From Plantago elongata (Eukaryota; Streptophyta; Magnoliopsida; Lamiales; Plantaginaceae), in contig JAYMSP010000012.1 in the NCBI GenBank assembly GCA_036897095.1, positions 1-64,000 on the forward strand: a DNA stretch of 64,000 bases, in the 5' to 3' direction. The notes beneath the pieces are model-generated. The model saw only the letters and a program-made list of their open reading frames with translations, was not told where the DNA came from and did not search any database. A program made the position numbers and the translations under genes. Shown here one piece after another: positions 34,764 through 46,079 of this stretch; the stretch's first letter is position 1; each line of letters starts with the position of its first letter.

Positions 34764-35726
34764 TACAGAGCCTTACTCTATTTCACACTTTATTCAATTT
34801 TACTTCATTTATCTTAAAATCCGGATCAACGTAAATTTGAATGTGAAACTAACAAGTATTGTCACTTATACTTATCCTATTAAACTTGAGCACGTGAAAT
34901 TCACATGCCTAACAAATGAATATTTCATATTAAAATTAAATATACTTATACTTAGTTAATTATAATTTAAATTATAATGTATATGTTATATAAGTTACTA
35001 ATAAAGATATAAATTTTGATGATTGTAATAATAATACGTTGAAGTAGTACGAGATGAAGTATAACTACCTTCTTTTTCTTTTTTAACCGTATTTTTATAT
35101 GTAAAATTTAGAGTTAAAATTAATTTAATTGATTAAGATTGAAATAATTTATGTAACGACTATCTTTAGGTAGTTTTTTTTTTTTTTTGAATAATAGTGA
35201 TAAATAAAAAGAGTCAACTGTTTAAGTCTCTTGCTAAATTATCATTTTTGTTCTTCATTATACTTAAAATCATGTTCACTTGACCAAAAATTTGAAGGTG
35301 GGACTGGGTATAATACCCCTACTACTACTATTCAAGAAACAGATATATGCATGCAATTTTTACTGTAGGCTTGAAATATCATTGATGATGAGTACGTTTT
35401 TGTTCCTTTGTGGGGGTATGAATGTTTTTCTTCGGTCCAAATGCCCTTCTCTCTATCTCTCTCTTTGCTGTTATATAAAAAAATAAAAATTACTTCACTT
35501 ACTTTGAATCAAGTACCAACCATATACTGCCAGCCTTTGGGTCAATATACCTCTTACACCCCCTCAACCCAACCCACCCTACCCTCTGTCTTTCTCCCTT
35601 AATAAGAGTGACCTCTCAACAATACCTGATCAAAAGATACAACAAGTTCATCAGACAAACCAAGAATCAAGAAACCAAGAAGAAGAAAGAAGAAAAGCTC
35701 ATCCTTTTTACTATCCATCTCCTCCT

Positions 35727-35734
35727 TATATAAA
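35727..35734 (+). promoter_or_regulatory. TATA box of the IDD gene
   Basis: TATATAAA lies about 200 bases upstream of the IDD start codon. CT-rich sequence just upstream (35445-35465, 35705-35725) and several GAAAAGAAAAG repeats (35755-35775) in the presumed leader are typical of plant core promoters and 5'UTRs. Confidence 0.6.
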
Positions 35735-35930
35735 GCTCAAAAAGCTGCTTAGGAAAGAAAAGAAAAGAAAAGCTGATTATGTTACCGAAAGAAAGTTCCT
35801 TTTGGCTTGTATTTTTTCCTTTCCCCTCATGGTTTTAGCCGCTGTGCATATTCTGTAGCCCCCTTTACCTATTCACAACATTTGTCTTTGCTTGTCTTAA
35901 TTGCCAATACTTGAATCATCATTTCAAGAA

Positions 35931-38924
35931 ATGTTGAGCAATATAAATCCAGACCCTTTCTCCTCCTCCGACAACGGCGCCAGCTCCAGCAAGCGTAAAC
36001 GCCGCCCAGCTGGCACCCCAGGTAATTCTCCCTTCTTTTTTTTTTTTTAATGACGTTGGGAATCCACAACCGATATAGCTAGTACTATTAATAACTGAAT
36101 AGCAACTAGCTAATGATATTATATATTTATATATGTATGAAAACAAACAGATCCGGATGCGGAAGTGGTATCACTATCTCCGAAAACCCTCCTGGAATCG
36201 GATCGATACGTATGCGAGATCTGCAACCAAGGGTTCCAACGGGACCAGAACCTCCAGATGCACCGTCGACGACACAAGGTGCCGTGGAAGCTCCTGAAGC
36301 GTGAAACACCGGTGGCGAAGAAACGGGTTTTCGTCTGCCCGGAACCGAGCTGCCTACACCATGACCCGTGCCACGCGCTGGGGGATCTAGTGGGGATCAA
36401 GAAACACTTTCGAAGGAAACATAGTAATCAGAAGCAATGGGTTTGTGAGAAATGCTCCAAAGGCTATGCTGTTCAATCCGACTATAAGGCCCATTTGAAG
36501 ACTTGTGGGACTCGAGGCCATTCTTGTGATTGTGGTCGTGTCTTTTCCAGGTTAGTAACTAATTAACCAACGAAATACCGTATCTCTTAAAAAATGATAA
36601 TGTAATATACGTAATGTTTTTCTTAAGTTACGGTCATGGATTAAAATATCGTTTCGGATTCCCAAAACAAGGTAGAACCAATGGAAAATAAATACATGAT
36701 TTTTAAAATGGTATTGAATACCAAATTTGTTTCATATTGGTGAGCTCAAAAGTTTAGAATTTTGTTGAGATTGAAATGAGGTATATTATAAAAGTGATTA
36801 ATTAATTAAAAATTGATTAATTTAAATGGTAATGGTATATTTGGGAAAGATTTACATTGTATTCAGTGTAGAATGTTTTTTGCAGAGGGCATTGTTATTT
36901 CGTTTTCCAGGTATTGGAATCTGTGTATGTATTTATTCATTTTTTGGTGTGACACATCATTTCTGGAGAATTTAAATATGCAGGCGAGATCTTAATAGAC
37001 TAGGTTTTGACTCATCATGTCAGCAATTGGACTAGTACACTAGAATATTAACTATTGATAATTGATATACTTGTACTATGGAATTCATTTAGGATAATTA
37101 ATTTGTTTAATTATTATAGACTTTGGTTCACTAGGATCAAGACTGTGCTTTTTAGGCTGTCTTTTAGTAAGCTATTATTTTAATTTTTTTTGTCATGATA
37201 TCTAAATTCATGTATACACATCACTTAATTGACTGTTATCATACCATAAACACAATCACACTGCTATTCTTTTTTCATTTCTCACGGACAGCGGTCAGTA
37301 CGTACGACTTCTCTGGTTCGTCTCCTTTTGAGGGGCGGATCTCCCAACGAATGTTTTTAAATCTACAAATTAATGTTGTTTTGATTAGATGAAGTGTTAT
37401 GATGTGTAGTAGTAGTATTGGATACTCTTTCTTCTCTATGCATGATTATGGTACAAAATGCTCTATGTTCAACTTTTGAGCTACATCAAGAATTATTCAC
37501 TATGTTTTATGATTGATTATAAACAGTTCACATTATATGATTCTATTTGGAGAGATGCATTCTAAAAAGTGTGGATTTTTCATTGATTCCAATTTCACTC
37601 ATTTATAGGGTGGAGAGCTTCATTGAGCATCAAGATGCTTGTAATATGGGGCGTCTCCGGCCTGACTCCCACCCGGTCCAAGCAGCACCGCCTGCTTGTT
37701 TGTCACGAACCGCGTCAAGTCCCAGTCCTTCTAGTGACACGAATCTTAGTGTCGCGCCTTGGGCGAGCCGCTCTATCTCTTTGCCAAAGCCAATGGATGC
37801 CAGCTTCTTGACTAGTATGCATTCTATGGATGTCAACACACCCAAGCATAATCCCCGTCGACCGCCAGATCTTGAACTTCAGCTCCTCACCAAATCCACC
37901 AATGCCGATGGGGTAGATATCTCACATAATTCCAACAAATTCGACGAGGAACACTCCACTCAATTGCAGCTTTCTATTGGATCATCGGAAATTGGGGATA
38001 AGATCGAGGCAGATAATACAAATTTGTTGAATTGTAGGACACCCGCTGGGAGATATTCGCCCAGGGGGAGTTGCAGTACTAGTGAAAAACCGAGCATGTT
38101 GGTTCCTCAAACACCAAGGTATAAATTTTATGTGTCATCTAAATGTGCGAATGTAGACATTGTTAATGCTTAAAGTTCTATAAATTCAAACTTCTAAATG
38201 ATATATGTTTTATGGAACATTGCAATGCAATTTAAAGGCGATGTATGTTTTTTCTTTTATCTTTGTAAATTGATGCCCACAAAGTGATTTTTAAAATCAT
38301 GGAAAAGCTACGGTAAATATTATTTTATGACAAAAATGAACAAAGTGATGATAATTTAAATGGTATATAACTTAGATATACTGTATGTTAGAAAAGCAAT
38401 GGTAGATACTTCCTTATGTGCACATTGTACGACTTTATATTTCTTTATGAAAAGGCTGACATTTGAATACTTTGATATTTTTATATTTAATTTGTCAATA
38501 ATTTTTGTTAATAACTAACATCAGGTCAAATAGCATAATAATTTCATTTTAATATTATGATGTTAGGCTCAAAGAACAAGCACAGGACCAGCAGAGAATA
38601 GCAATGGCGGAGAAGGCATATGCTGAGGAAGCGCGGCAGCAAGCAAAGCGACAGATCGAGCTGGCAGAGCAAGAATTCGCGAATGCTAAAAGAATCAGGC
38701 AACAGGCACAGGCGGAGCTCGAAAAGGCGCAAGCATTGAAAGATCACGCAACAAAGCAAATAAACGCGACAATGCTGCAAATCACATGCCATTCTTGCAA
38801 GGAGAAATTCCAGCAGACTTTGGCGGAAACCTCGTCTTCGTCACGTGAGAATTCATCAATGGGGCTGAGTTACATATCAGCTGCATTGAGAGAATGGGAA
38901 GTGAAGAAAGGTGATCAAAAGTGA
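35931..38924 (+). CDS. IDD15: INDETERMINATE DOMAIN C2H2 transcription factor, SGR5/IDD14-16 clade, four exons
   Basis: Exons 35931-36021, 36151-36550, 37609-38118 and 38567-38924 join in phase through GT-AG introns into 452 residues. Residues 21-25 (KRKRR) are a nuclear signal. Residues 50-175 are the ID domain: two C2H2 fingers (Cys52/55-His68/72; Cys93/98-His116/121) and two C2HC fingers (Cys129/132-His145-Cys149; Cys156/158-His171-Cys175). Residues about 334-425, encoded by exon 4, form a long Gln/Ala/Glu/Lys coiled coil (EKAYAEEARQQAKRQIELAE), present only in the IDD14, IDD15/SGR5 and IDD16 clade. Those factors regulate auxin biosynthesis and transport genes, starch and shoot gravitropism. 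In Arabidopsis this clade makes truncated splice forms that inhibit the full protein under temperature stress; reading on past exon 2 or exon 3 here would give similar truncations. The exact orthologue among the three is not settled, so the symbol is provisional. Confidence 0.95.
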
Positions 38925-39735
38925 TATGAGCATAATATACATACAACATTGATTCCATCATATCCAATATATTCCTGCAGAAGAATATATGTTGGTTGAT
39001 TGATTAAAGATGGGATTGATTGATGAATTTGTCTTCACGTTTTGGTATCCTATGTTCAATTTAATGATGATGATAACTAGCTACTTTTTATTCTTTTTTT
39101 TTCTTTTTTTTCCAATTATAATTTGATTTCTACTATATTGTAGTTGGGGGTGTTTTTGTTTATGAATGAACTTAGCTAGATAGGTGTAATTTATGAGAGA
39201 TTTCATGGGTATAAATTTTTGGCTTGTCATTTTCTGTATTTTGTAGGTTTATGTTTGATAATCCACTTGATTTCTGAGAGAAAATAATGTGCATCTATAT
39301 ATTGAATATTTTCTTTTATTTATGTTTAAGCATGAATCAGTTTAACATCCTAGATCTGACTTATATCCAAATTGAGAATAGTAAATTTGGAAATTCACAA
39401 TTTCAGAAAATAGAAAATTAATGAGGAGCTTTTGCGAGATTACATATTTTCCGAGTTCATACGGGATTAAGTTAGTCATATATGGAGTGAAGTCGCGCAC
39501 AAGAACGGGAACATGAGAAGAAATGTTTGTAGCCGAGCAAAAAAATTAATAGCTCGAGAAGAAAGCGATCACATAAACACAAAACATCTACTACTTTGTA
39601 AAAATAATAATACTAGATCAAGTCGTTTGTAGTCGAGTAACACGCGTATCCAAGAGGTTACTTGCTCGATCCCAAAAATAAAATCTCCATAAATGTTCAA
39701 TTTGTTTCTAGTGTTAATTTCTAGGTTGTTATTAA
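38925..39735. other. 3'UTR of the IDD gene and intergenic DNA
   Basis: The region is T-rich, with a long T/C run at 39085-39112, and likely includes the 3'UTR and polyadenylation region. At 39636-39690 there is a short segment with a box B-like GCTCGATCCC. No gene is seen. Confidence 0.4.
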
Positions 39736-39739
39736 GTGT

Positions 39740-40010
39740 AACAATTATTATTTTAAAAGTTAAATCCCATAGTTTTTTTATTCTGTTTATGCTCAAAAGT
39801 TAAACCGATTTCCTTTTAGATAACACTCATGTAATTTTTTTAATATCAATTTTTCCAAAAATAGAAAGCATTTCAGCAAGAGAAATATTGTGAAGAATCC
39901 CCTAGCTATAAATTAATATCACTAGTATTTTATGTCACATAAGTTTTTCTTATAATAAAAGAATTTTGAACTGAAAAAAGGAAAAAGAAACTCAAAATAT
40001 AAAAAAAAAT
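39740..40010. repeat. Diverged segmental repeat, left copy
   Basis: This matches 41100-41300 plus 41533-41570: shared landmarks include GTTTATGCTCAAA, AAACCGATTTCTTTT-like text, AAGAGAAATATTGT, TATAAATTAAT, TCACATAAGTTTT and GGAAAAAGAAAC. Identity is around 80 percent by eye. The right copy is interrupted by a SINE that this copy lacks. Confidence 0.75.
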
Positions 40011-41084
40011 GAGAGAATTATGTCGGTGTTATATGAATATTCTACACCCCTTGTTAGATGATCATGCAAACACATATACAGTAAAAAGAATACTTCACAT
40101 AAGAATAAACTCCCTATAGTCATAAAAAAATTCGGTCCGAACTTGTGACAGTTACAAATAAGAATAAACTTCACATTGTCATATTTCATGACTTTATTTG
40201 GTCCTGTCTTAAATAATTATACATATATATAGTAATATATAAATGATATAAGTACTCAATAATATTTATTATATATATAATTTTCATTAAATAAAAATTT
40301 AAGATGTAAAATACTTGTCTAAAGTATTTTGTGATATTAATTTGGTATTTTGTGATATTAATTTCAACTTTGAAGTGATAAGTCTATTTTTTTGCATCCG
40401 TGTAAGTAGTAGTTCATCTATATATGAACATTCTTGTTTCACCCATAACATTTCTAGCTTGTCACATAAGTTTGAAGCTTCTCGACATGATTTTTTTTAA
40501 TTTTTAAAATATATGTTAAAATTTTACTATAAAAGTTCGTATTTAGTAATCTAATCCAATAAACATAATATTTAAGTTATACACATTATTTTATTATAAA
40601 AAAAATATTTTAGTACAAACCTCTACTTAGGAATAAACTCTTTATAAGAATATTTTTTATCGGTTCCGACGGTATGAATGTATGGAGTTTTTACTGTAAT
40701 AAATTAGAATAGTCATCTCCCATTAATAATGACTTTTAAGGGGGTAATGACCCAACTTAATATGGTAACCAAAACAGGCCTAGGTCAATGATGGGTGTCC
40801 GATCGATAATAATTCTGGCTTGATCGATAATAATTCTGGCTTGCTCAAAGATGACTATGAACGTGTCATGTAGAGCCCACTAACCGCGATCTACTTGTGA
40901 GTATCGGATCGTGTTAGAATAATCTATATCGCTTGTAAGATGATCAGGCAAATAACATATAATTAGGATATCCATCTCTCCTTAACAAAAAAATTTAAGA
41001 GGATGATGATTCAATTTAATAGACGAGATTGAACCTTACAGTTTTGACTTAAAAGTGTAACACACATATATACCAAATTCAAAT
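40011..41084. other. AT-rich DNA between the two segmental copies
   Basis: A 25-bp unit GATCGATAATAATTCTGGCT is repeated twice in tandem at 40802-40845. The phrase TATTTTGTGATATTAATTT is repeated in tandem at 40325-40365. No gene is seen. Confidence 0.45.
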
Positions 41085-41099
41085 TATTTTATATATATA

Positions 41100-41570
41100 T
41101 TTTTTAAATTTAAATTCCAAGTTTTTTATTCGTTTATGCTCAAACTTAAACCGATTTTCTTTTGGATGAACACTCACATATTTTTGTAATATCATTTTTT
41201 CGAAAATAGGAAACCTTTTGACAAGAGAAATATTGTAAAGAATCCCTTATAAATTAACTTCAAGGTAATTAATATTACTAGCATTTTATATCACATAAGT
41301 TTTGTATACACTCGTAAGGGTGGCATAGTTGATTAAAAGAGAGGAAAATATTCTCTAGGTCACAGGTTTAAAGACGCATTATTCTGGGTCGAGATGATCG
41401 CAACTTATGACGGTTTAACATGGCTTTCGTGGTTTGCACGCTATTACATGAGCCGGTGGGGATTACTCAGTGTGCATTCGAAAGATAGCAGCTGCGGGTT
41501 CTCTACGTCACAAAAAAAAAAAAAGAAAAAAGAGTTTTGAATTGATAAAAGGAAAAAGAAACTTAAAAAT
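41100..41570. repeat. Diverged segmental repeat, right copy, interrupted by a SINE
   Basis: The counterpart of 39740-40010. Sequence homologous to the left copy stops at TCACATAAGTTTTG (41304) and resumes at AGTTTTGAATTGATAAAAGG (41533), with the SINE between. Confidence 0.75.
41305..41532 (+). mobile_element. tRNA-derived SINE, about 228 bp
   Basis: Near its start it has a box A-like TGGCATAGTTGATTA and, about 30 bases on, a box B-like GGTCACAGGTTTAAA, as in RNA polymerase III promoters of tRNA-derived SINEs. A non-tRNA body follows (GCAACTTATGACGG, GGGGATTACTCAGTGTGCAT, GCTGCGGGTTCTC), and it ends in a long A-rich tail (41511-41532). The 7-bp repeat AGTTTTG flanks it (41298-41304 and 41533-41539). 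Boxes A and B have drifted, so it is probably inactive. The start is set by the flanking repeat and could be off by about ten bases. Confidence 0.82.
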
Positions 41571-41765
41571 GTCAATCAAGAAGAGAAAATCACGTCGATG
41601 AAATTCGAACCTCACACCTTTGACTTAGAGAGTGATATATGTACACAAAAAATTAAATTGTACATATAAAATGGAAGAATCACTAAAAAAAAGGGTCTTC
41701 AATAGCATTACTTTGTCGATTATCATAACTTTAAAATTATATAATAGCATAGTTTAATAGCTTAA

Positions 41766-41852
41766 GACAACGAAGTGCAACTCAGTTGATAAGTCACTTC
41801 ACCTTCATTTAATAGGTCGGGGTTCGAGTTACTCATTAGCTGTTTAAAAAAG
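41766..41852 (+). mobile_element. Short tRNA-like SINE, copy 4
   Basis: GACAACGAAGTGCAACTCAG, then TTGATAAGTCAC (box A region), a middle of about 20 bases, GGTCGGGGTTCGAGTTAC (good box B), and TTAGCTGTTTAAAAAAG as tail. It is one of the best-preserved copies. Confidence 0.82.
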
Positions 41853-41859
41853 AAATAGC

Positions 41860-42978
41860 TTAATTAGTACCCAATTTTCTTACTTGATGTAGTTGCACTA
41901 CCAAATCAAACCAAGTCAATTATCTATTTTTGAAATTTTACACTATCTTCTTATTTATTTATTTTTAATTGCAGGAGATTGGCCCGCTAAAGTTGTTACG
42001 ATAATCAAGCCGAGGACTCGGGTCGGTTTGACTTGCTCGATAAGGTAAACAAGTGGAGCTCAAGTCTTATTTTATGCTCATTTATCTAATGAATTGAGTT
42101 GGTGACTCGGATTGATGAAGGTCGTTAAGGCTCATTATTCTAACAAATTTATATTATTTATATCTATTTTCAATAGATAAGGCCCGTTAAACATCGATAA
42201 AGCTCATTATTTTGTGAGTACGAGCCAAGCTCTAGCTCGTTACAAGTTGTTCGAGCTCAAGACCATTATATATATTTTACTCGTGTCAACAAACGGAGCT
42301 CGGATCGAGTATTATGAGTATCACAATACTCTCTGCTTGGCTATGTTTAACATTATTTGGCCCTGCCTTTTTGTATAGGTCCCTTCCATCTTTCCCTTTT
42401 GTTTTTCCAACGAAATTCACATAATCTATAATAGTCAAATTTTACATAGTATTGCTTAAACTTTTGGATCTAAATGTAAATGTGATATATTTTCCGAACG
42501 GGATCTTAGAGCTACTGTAGTGCTTGCTAGTTAGGTAGCTTGTTGTGATCAACATTATCTATCTACAATTCTATTCAGTACAATGATCTACTGTTTCAGC
42601 ACTTTCGGTGTTAGAGTTTTGTATTTGGAGTATTTGGAGTATTTGAAGTCTGAACCTGAATGGATTATCAATCCTTGTTGGCATCTCACAAATTTCTGAA
42701 TTCTGATTCACAAACATGAATTGAGTGACCTGTTTATTTCAGGTCAGGGCATTCATTAAAGAACGTTACTGTTACTGCTACACTGCAATTGGAAGATATC
42801 ATTATTGCCTTGAATAGTGTTAAAAAAATATAACTAATACTTTTAAGTAAAACATTTACCTTGCTAATGAAATATTATATTTTTTCACTTAACTGTGAAA
42901 GACACAGTATTCTTAACTAAACAATATAAAATTCGTATTGACAAAGTTCAATTCAAATGGTCTGTTTTGTATATAAAA
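41860..42978. other. Repeat-rich intergenic DNA
   Basis: The stretch 41975-42320 carries many GAGCTC/CTCGAG-type words and resembles 18965-19130, suggesting a decayed hAT-type MITE. No gene is seen. Confidence 0.4.
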
Positions 42979-43372
42979 TTGACAATTTAAATTGAGTTTT
43001 GTCAATTCAAATTGTATATTAAACAGTTTAGTTTTTCGTAGGAACTCTAATGTTTAATTTGCTCATATTTTTCTAGTACATTGTCTCGGAATTTAAAATA
43101 TAGAGATTTTAACTGAAGATGTTATACATAATTGAAAATAAAGTCTTTAAAAAATTAGTTTTCCATTTAACTGACAATTTGAATTGGGTTTTGCTAATTC
43201 AAATTGTATACCAATCAATTTAGTTTTTCATAGGAACTCTAATGTTTAATTTGCTCATATTTTTTAGTACATTGTCTCGGACTTTAAAATATAGAGATTG
43301 TAATTGAAGATGTTATACATAATTGAAAATAATGTCTATAAAAAACTAGTTTTCCATTTAACTGGTATCACT
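42979..43372. repeat. Tandem duplication, about 195-bp unit, two copies
   Basis: Copies 42979-43170 and 43171-43372 share GACAATTT(A/G)AATTG(A/G)GTTTTG, then TAGGAACTCTAATGTTTAAT, ACATTGTCTCGGA and GAAGATGTTATACATAATTG. They are about 90 percent alike, with no open frame. Confidence 0.88.
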
Positions 43373-43689
43373 ATAAGAAAATTGTTCAATTAATACTAAT
43401 GAAATATAACGTTGTTATTTTGTTAATCTTTGCCCGTGGATAATCTGTTGGTGATGATATTATTGGTAAGTGGTAACTTATCAACGAATGAAAAACCCGT
43501 TAGGCAAATTTTGCAATACCTTATTAAAATAACTCGTCCCCTCAATTACGCATTTGTTACATCGTGAAAAGCCAACAAAAAACATACTTACATACAATGT
43601 TCCAAGAGATCCTAGTGACCTAGTATATGTAGCTGCTTGCGAAAAACGTGGCTTGTTTGGCTAGTCCATTTCTACTTGGTTGTCTGCGC

Positions 43690-43860
43690 ACCAATGTTGG
43701 TGTTTGGATGAGAATTTGAATACCTCTATTTGGATCGATGAACAGTGATTTGGCCTAAATTACACTTAAAATACCTTACTCAAATGTCCATCCAAACACA
43801 ATTTTCACCAAAATCCATCCAAATGCCCACTCAAATGTCCATCCAAACAGCCACTCAATG
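43690..43860. repeat. Inverted-repeat, MITE-like segment
   Basis: GGTGTTTGGATGAGAATTTG near 43702 is mirrored by CAAATGTCCATCCAAACA repeats at 43780-43850, the latter in three near-tandem forms. This looks like a rearranged hAT-type MITE. Boundaries and target repeats are not resolved. Confidence 0.4.
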
Positions 43861-43967
43861 TTCAATTCAATCGGGATACGTACATCCACCTTGTAGACGT
43901 AGATAGAGCCTCCAAAAGTAGATTTTTACTTCGAACAGAAATTAAATTTACTTCGATATTCGACCAG

Positions 43968-44003
43968 CACATACATACATACATACATACATACATACAT
44001 ACA
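43968..44003. repeat. (CATA)n microsatellite
   Basis: About nine perfect tandem copies of the tetranucleotide CATA. Confidence 0.95.
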
Positions 44004-44099
44004 AACATGTTAATACTAAGATCATACAATATACGATAAGAGTACTATATAGGAGTCCAAATCATGAATTAAAAAAGGGGATTAGGGATATTAAGGTGG

Positions 44100-44239
44100 T
44101 GTTCCTTCAACTGAAAATCACTTCAGTACAGTTTAGTTCAGTTCAGTTCAGCTCGATTTAGTTATGATTTATATCTTACTTCAGTTCAATTCAGCCCGTT
44201 CAATCAGTTTAATTTAATAAATTTTAGTTAAAGGGAACA
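44100..44239. mobile_element. MITE-like inverted-repeat element of the AACTGAA family
   Basis: The ends TGTTCCTTCAACTGAAAA and TTTTAGTTAAAGGGAACA are imperfect inverted repeats of 18 bp. The interior is TTCAGTTCAGTTCAG words around an AT core. It is the best-bounded member of a family also seen at 34649-34763 and, in degraded form, at 6250-6405, 7195-7290 and 24310-24395. Confidence 0.7.
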
Positions 44240-44748
44240 TAATGCTAGGACATCATGCACCTTGAGAAGTATATTTGGTAGTACAATTCCTTGTGGATAA
44301 TACGTACATAAAAACATGTATATTTATTGATAGAAATCAGATTGAGAAAGAAAAAAGTGAGAGATATATAAATGGGGCTAGATAATAAAGGGGGCTTTAG
44401 AGGGTACAGAAACTGTGTAGGCATATAAATGTAATGTTGAGTAATAATGTGAAGAAAGGAAGAAAGAAAAAGACATAATTCGTTGCATGGTTTTCAGTGC
44501 CAGAGTTGGATTGGTTAATGGCAATCAAAGACTCGTCGCTCTCAACTTCATCAATACAGCACAAACAAACTCTTCAACAAGAATCACATTCACTTGCAAA
44601 CCAAAGTTATTACAGTATTTTTTTTCTCTCATCGAAATCAGTGGCCACGCTACAAAAGGACTAGATCTCTACTGTAGCAAAAAAAAGGCATCTTGCTAAT
44701 TCATCCGACATCGAACAAAATATCACATTTTATTTCGCCATGTAAATT

Positions 44749-45001
44749 ACTTCTTTCATCGCGTTCTAAAAATTAATAGATATTTTTTAATAAAAAAATA
44801 AAATAAAGAATAATTTTTATAAAATAATAAAACAAAAGTACTTTTGATTATAAATGAGTAACATGATATGTAACATGAGCTATTCTATGAATATTTTAAT
44901 GTTAAAATTTAGTTCAAAATGGATACAAATAGAAATGGGAAGTTTTTATCGGGACAACAAAAATGATAAAATGAAAAGCTTAGGACGGAACGGAGGAAGT
45001 A
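44749..45001. mobile_element. Stowaway-type MITE, about 253 bp
   Basis: It starts TACTTCTTTCATCGCGTTCT and ends TTAGGACGGAACGGAGGAAG followed by TA: inverted ends with the TA dinucleotide at each side, the Tc1/mariner-related Stowaway pattern. The interior is AT-rich and non-coding. Confidence 0.78.
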
Positions 45002-45004
45002 CTA

Positions 45005-46075
45005 AATCTTGAGATTCAAATCCGTTAAGGGTGCTTCAATGACGCATTAAGGTCTCTAAGTGCATTGCAAGTAGGTCCGCCCCTATAGGCCCTAGGGTCC
45101 GACTCCGCACCACGATAAGGGCTACATACGGTGGCACAAGGAAGGATGCGGTATGTGTGCTTATGGTCTAACCCCTCCTCACCACACGTCCGGTTCCTCT
45201 TGACAATAAGACGGGAAGTCCTAAATCGGCCCAGGACTGGACGACCTCAGGGTCGGATGCGTCCCCACCAGGAGCCAATGTGAACAAAATATGATCCAGA
45301 CCACCATGCCTACAAAGGAACATAGGTAGTGCTTGTCAAGTGTACTATTGGGAGTCTTGGTCCAGACATCAGGGTCAGATTTAAGTCTGAGGTACTACAT
45401 ACGTCGATACTGTTGCACCCCAAACCTACTATGGAAGGTGAAAAGCCTATAATGCCCTCAAAGGCTAAAAAAGGTCATGTGCTAAGTTAACCTAATGAAT
45501 CTTGGACCTAACAAGGAATTGTTGGCATAATTGAGACTTACCCTTGACACGATCTTGTGAATCGGTCTATTCTTGCATTGATGGGAACCTATATATGGCA
45601 CAAGTTTTCATTGTGCAGGGTAAATTATTATTCCATAATCATACCCGAACATTTAACATAGTAGGCATTCAATCTCTCGAACAAAGACTTTATCGTGTTT
45701 GAAATTAAGCAAACTGAGACCCCACTGGACTTTGCAGGTCCTTAGCAGAAGTCACTTTGAAGACCTTAGGACCATCTTAATTAAGCGGACTAGGACGCAA
45801 TAGTGGATTATGACAATAACTTAGTAAAAGTTTATTGAGGATTCAACCCTAAACAGGGTACTTGATTATGAGAATAAGTATACTTCGTTGTAATTTGTGT
45901 TTAATATGAAAATGTAACATTGTATTGAGTAACAAGGAAAAAAATGATTGTATCAGGTTGCTTATGGTCAACATTAGTAGGCGTTCACGCAAGTACGCAA
46001 CATACTTAATTTGAAATCAATTTCATCGTATTTATAAATTAGTTGGTGTTATATATCGTTAGTCTAGATAATGAT
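45005..46075. other. GC-richer unclassified block and flanking DNA
   Basis: The stretch 45040-45800 is clearly richer in G and C than the rest of the window and contains palindromic stretches (ACGATAAGGGCTACATACGG and relatives) but no long open frame. It may be a decayed LTR or other transposon interior. Nothing specific is identified. Confidence 0.3.
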
Positions 46076-46079
46076 AAAT

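Noticed and set aside
41580-41650. Box B-like GGTTCGAA on the minus strand, considered as a tRNA gene
   Set aside because: No acceptor or anticodon stem can be formed; it belongs to the diverged segmental repeat.
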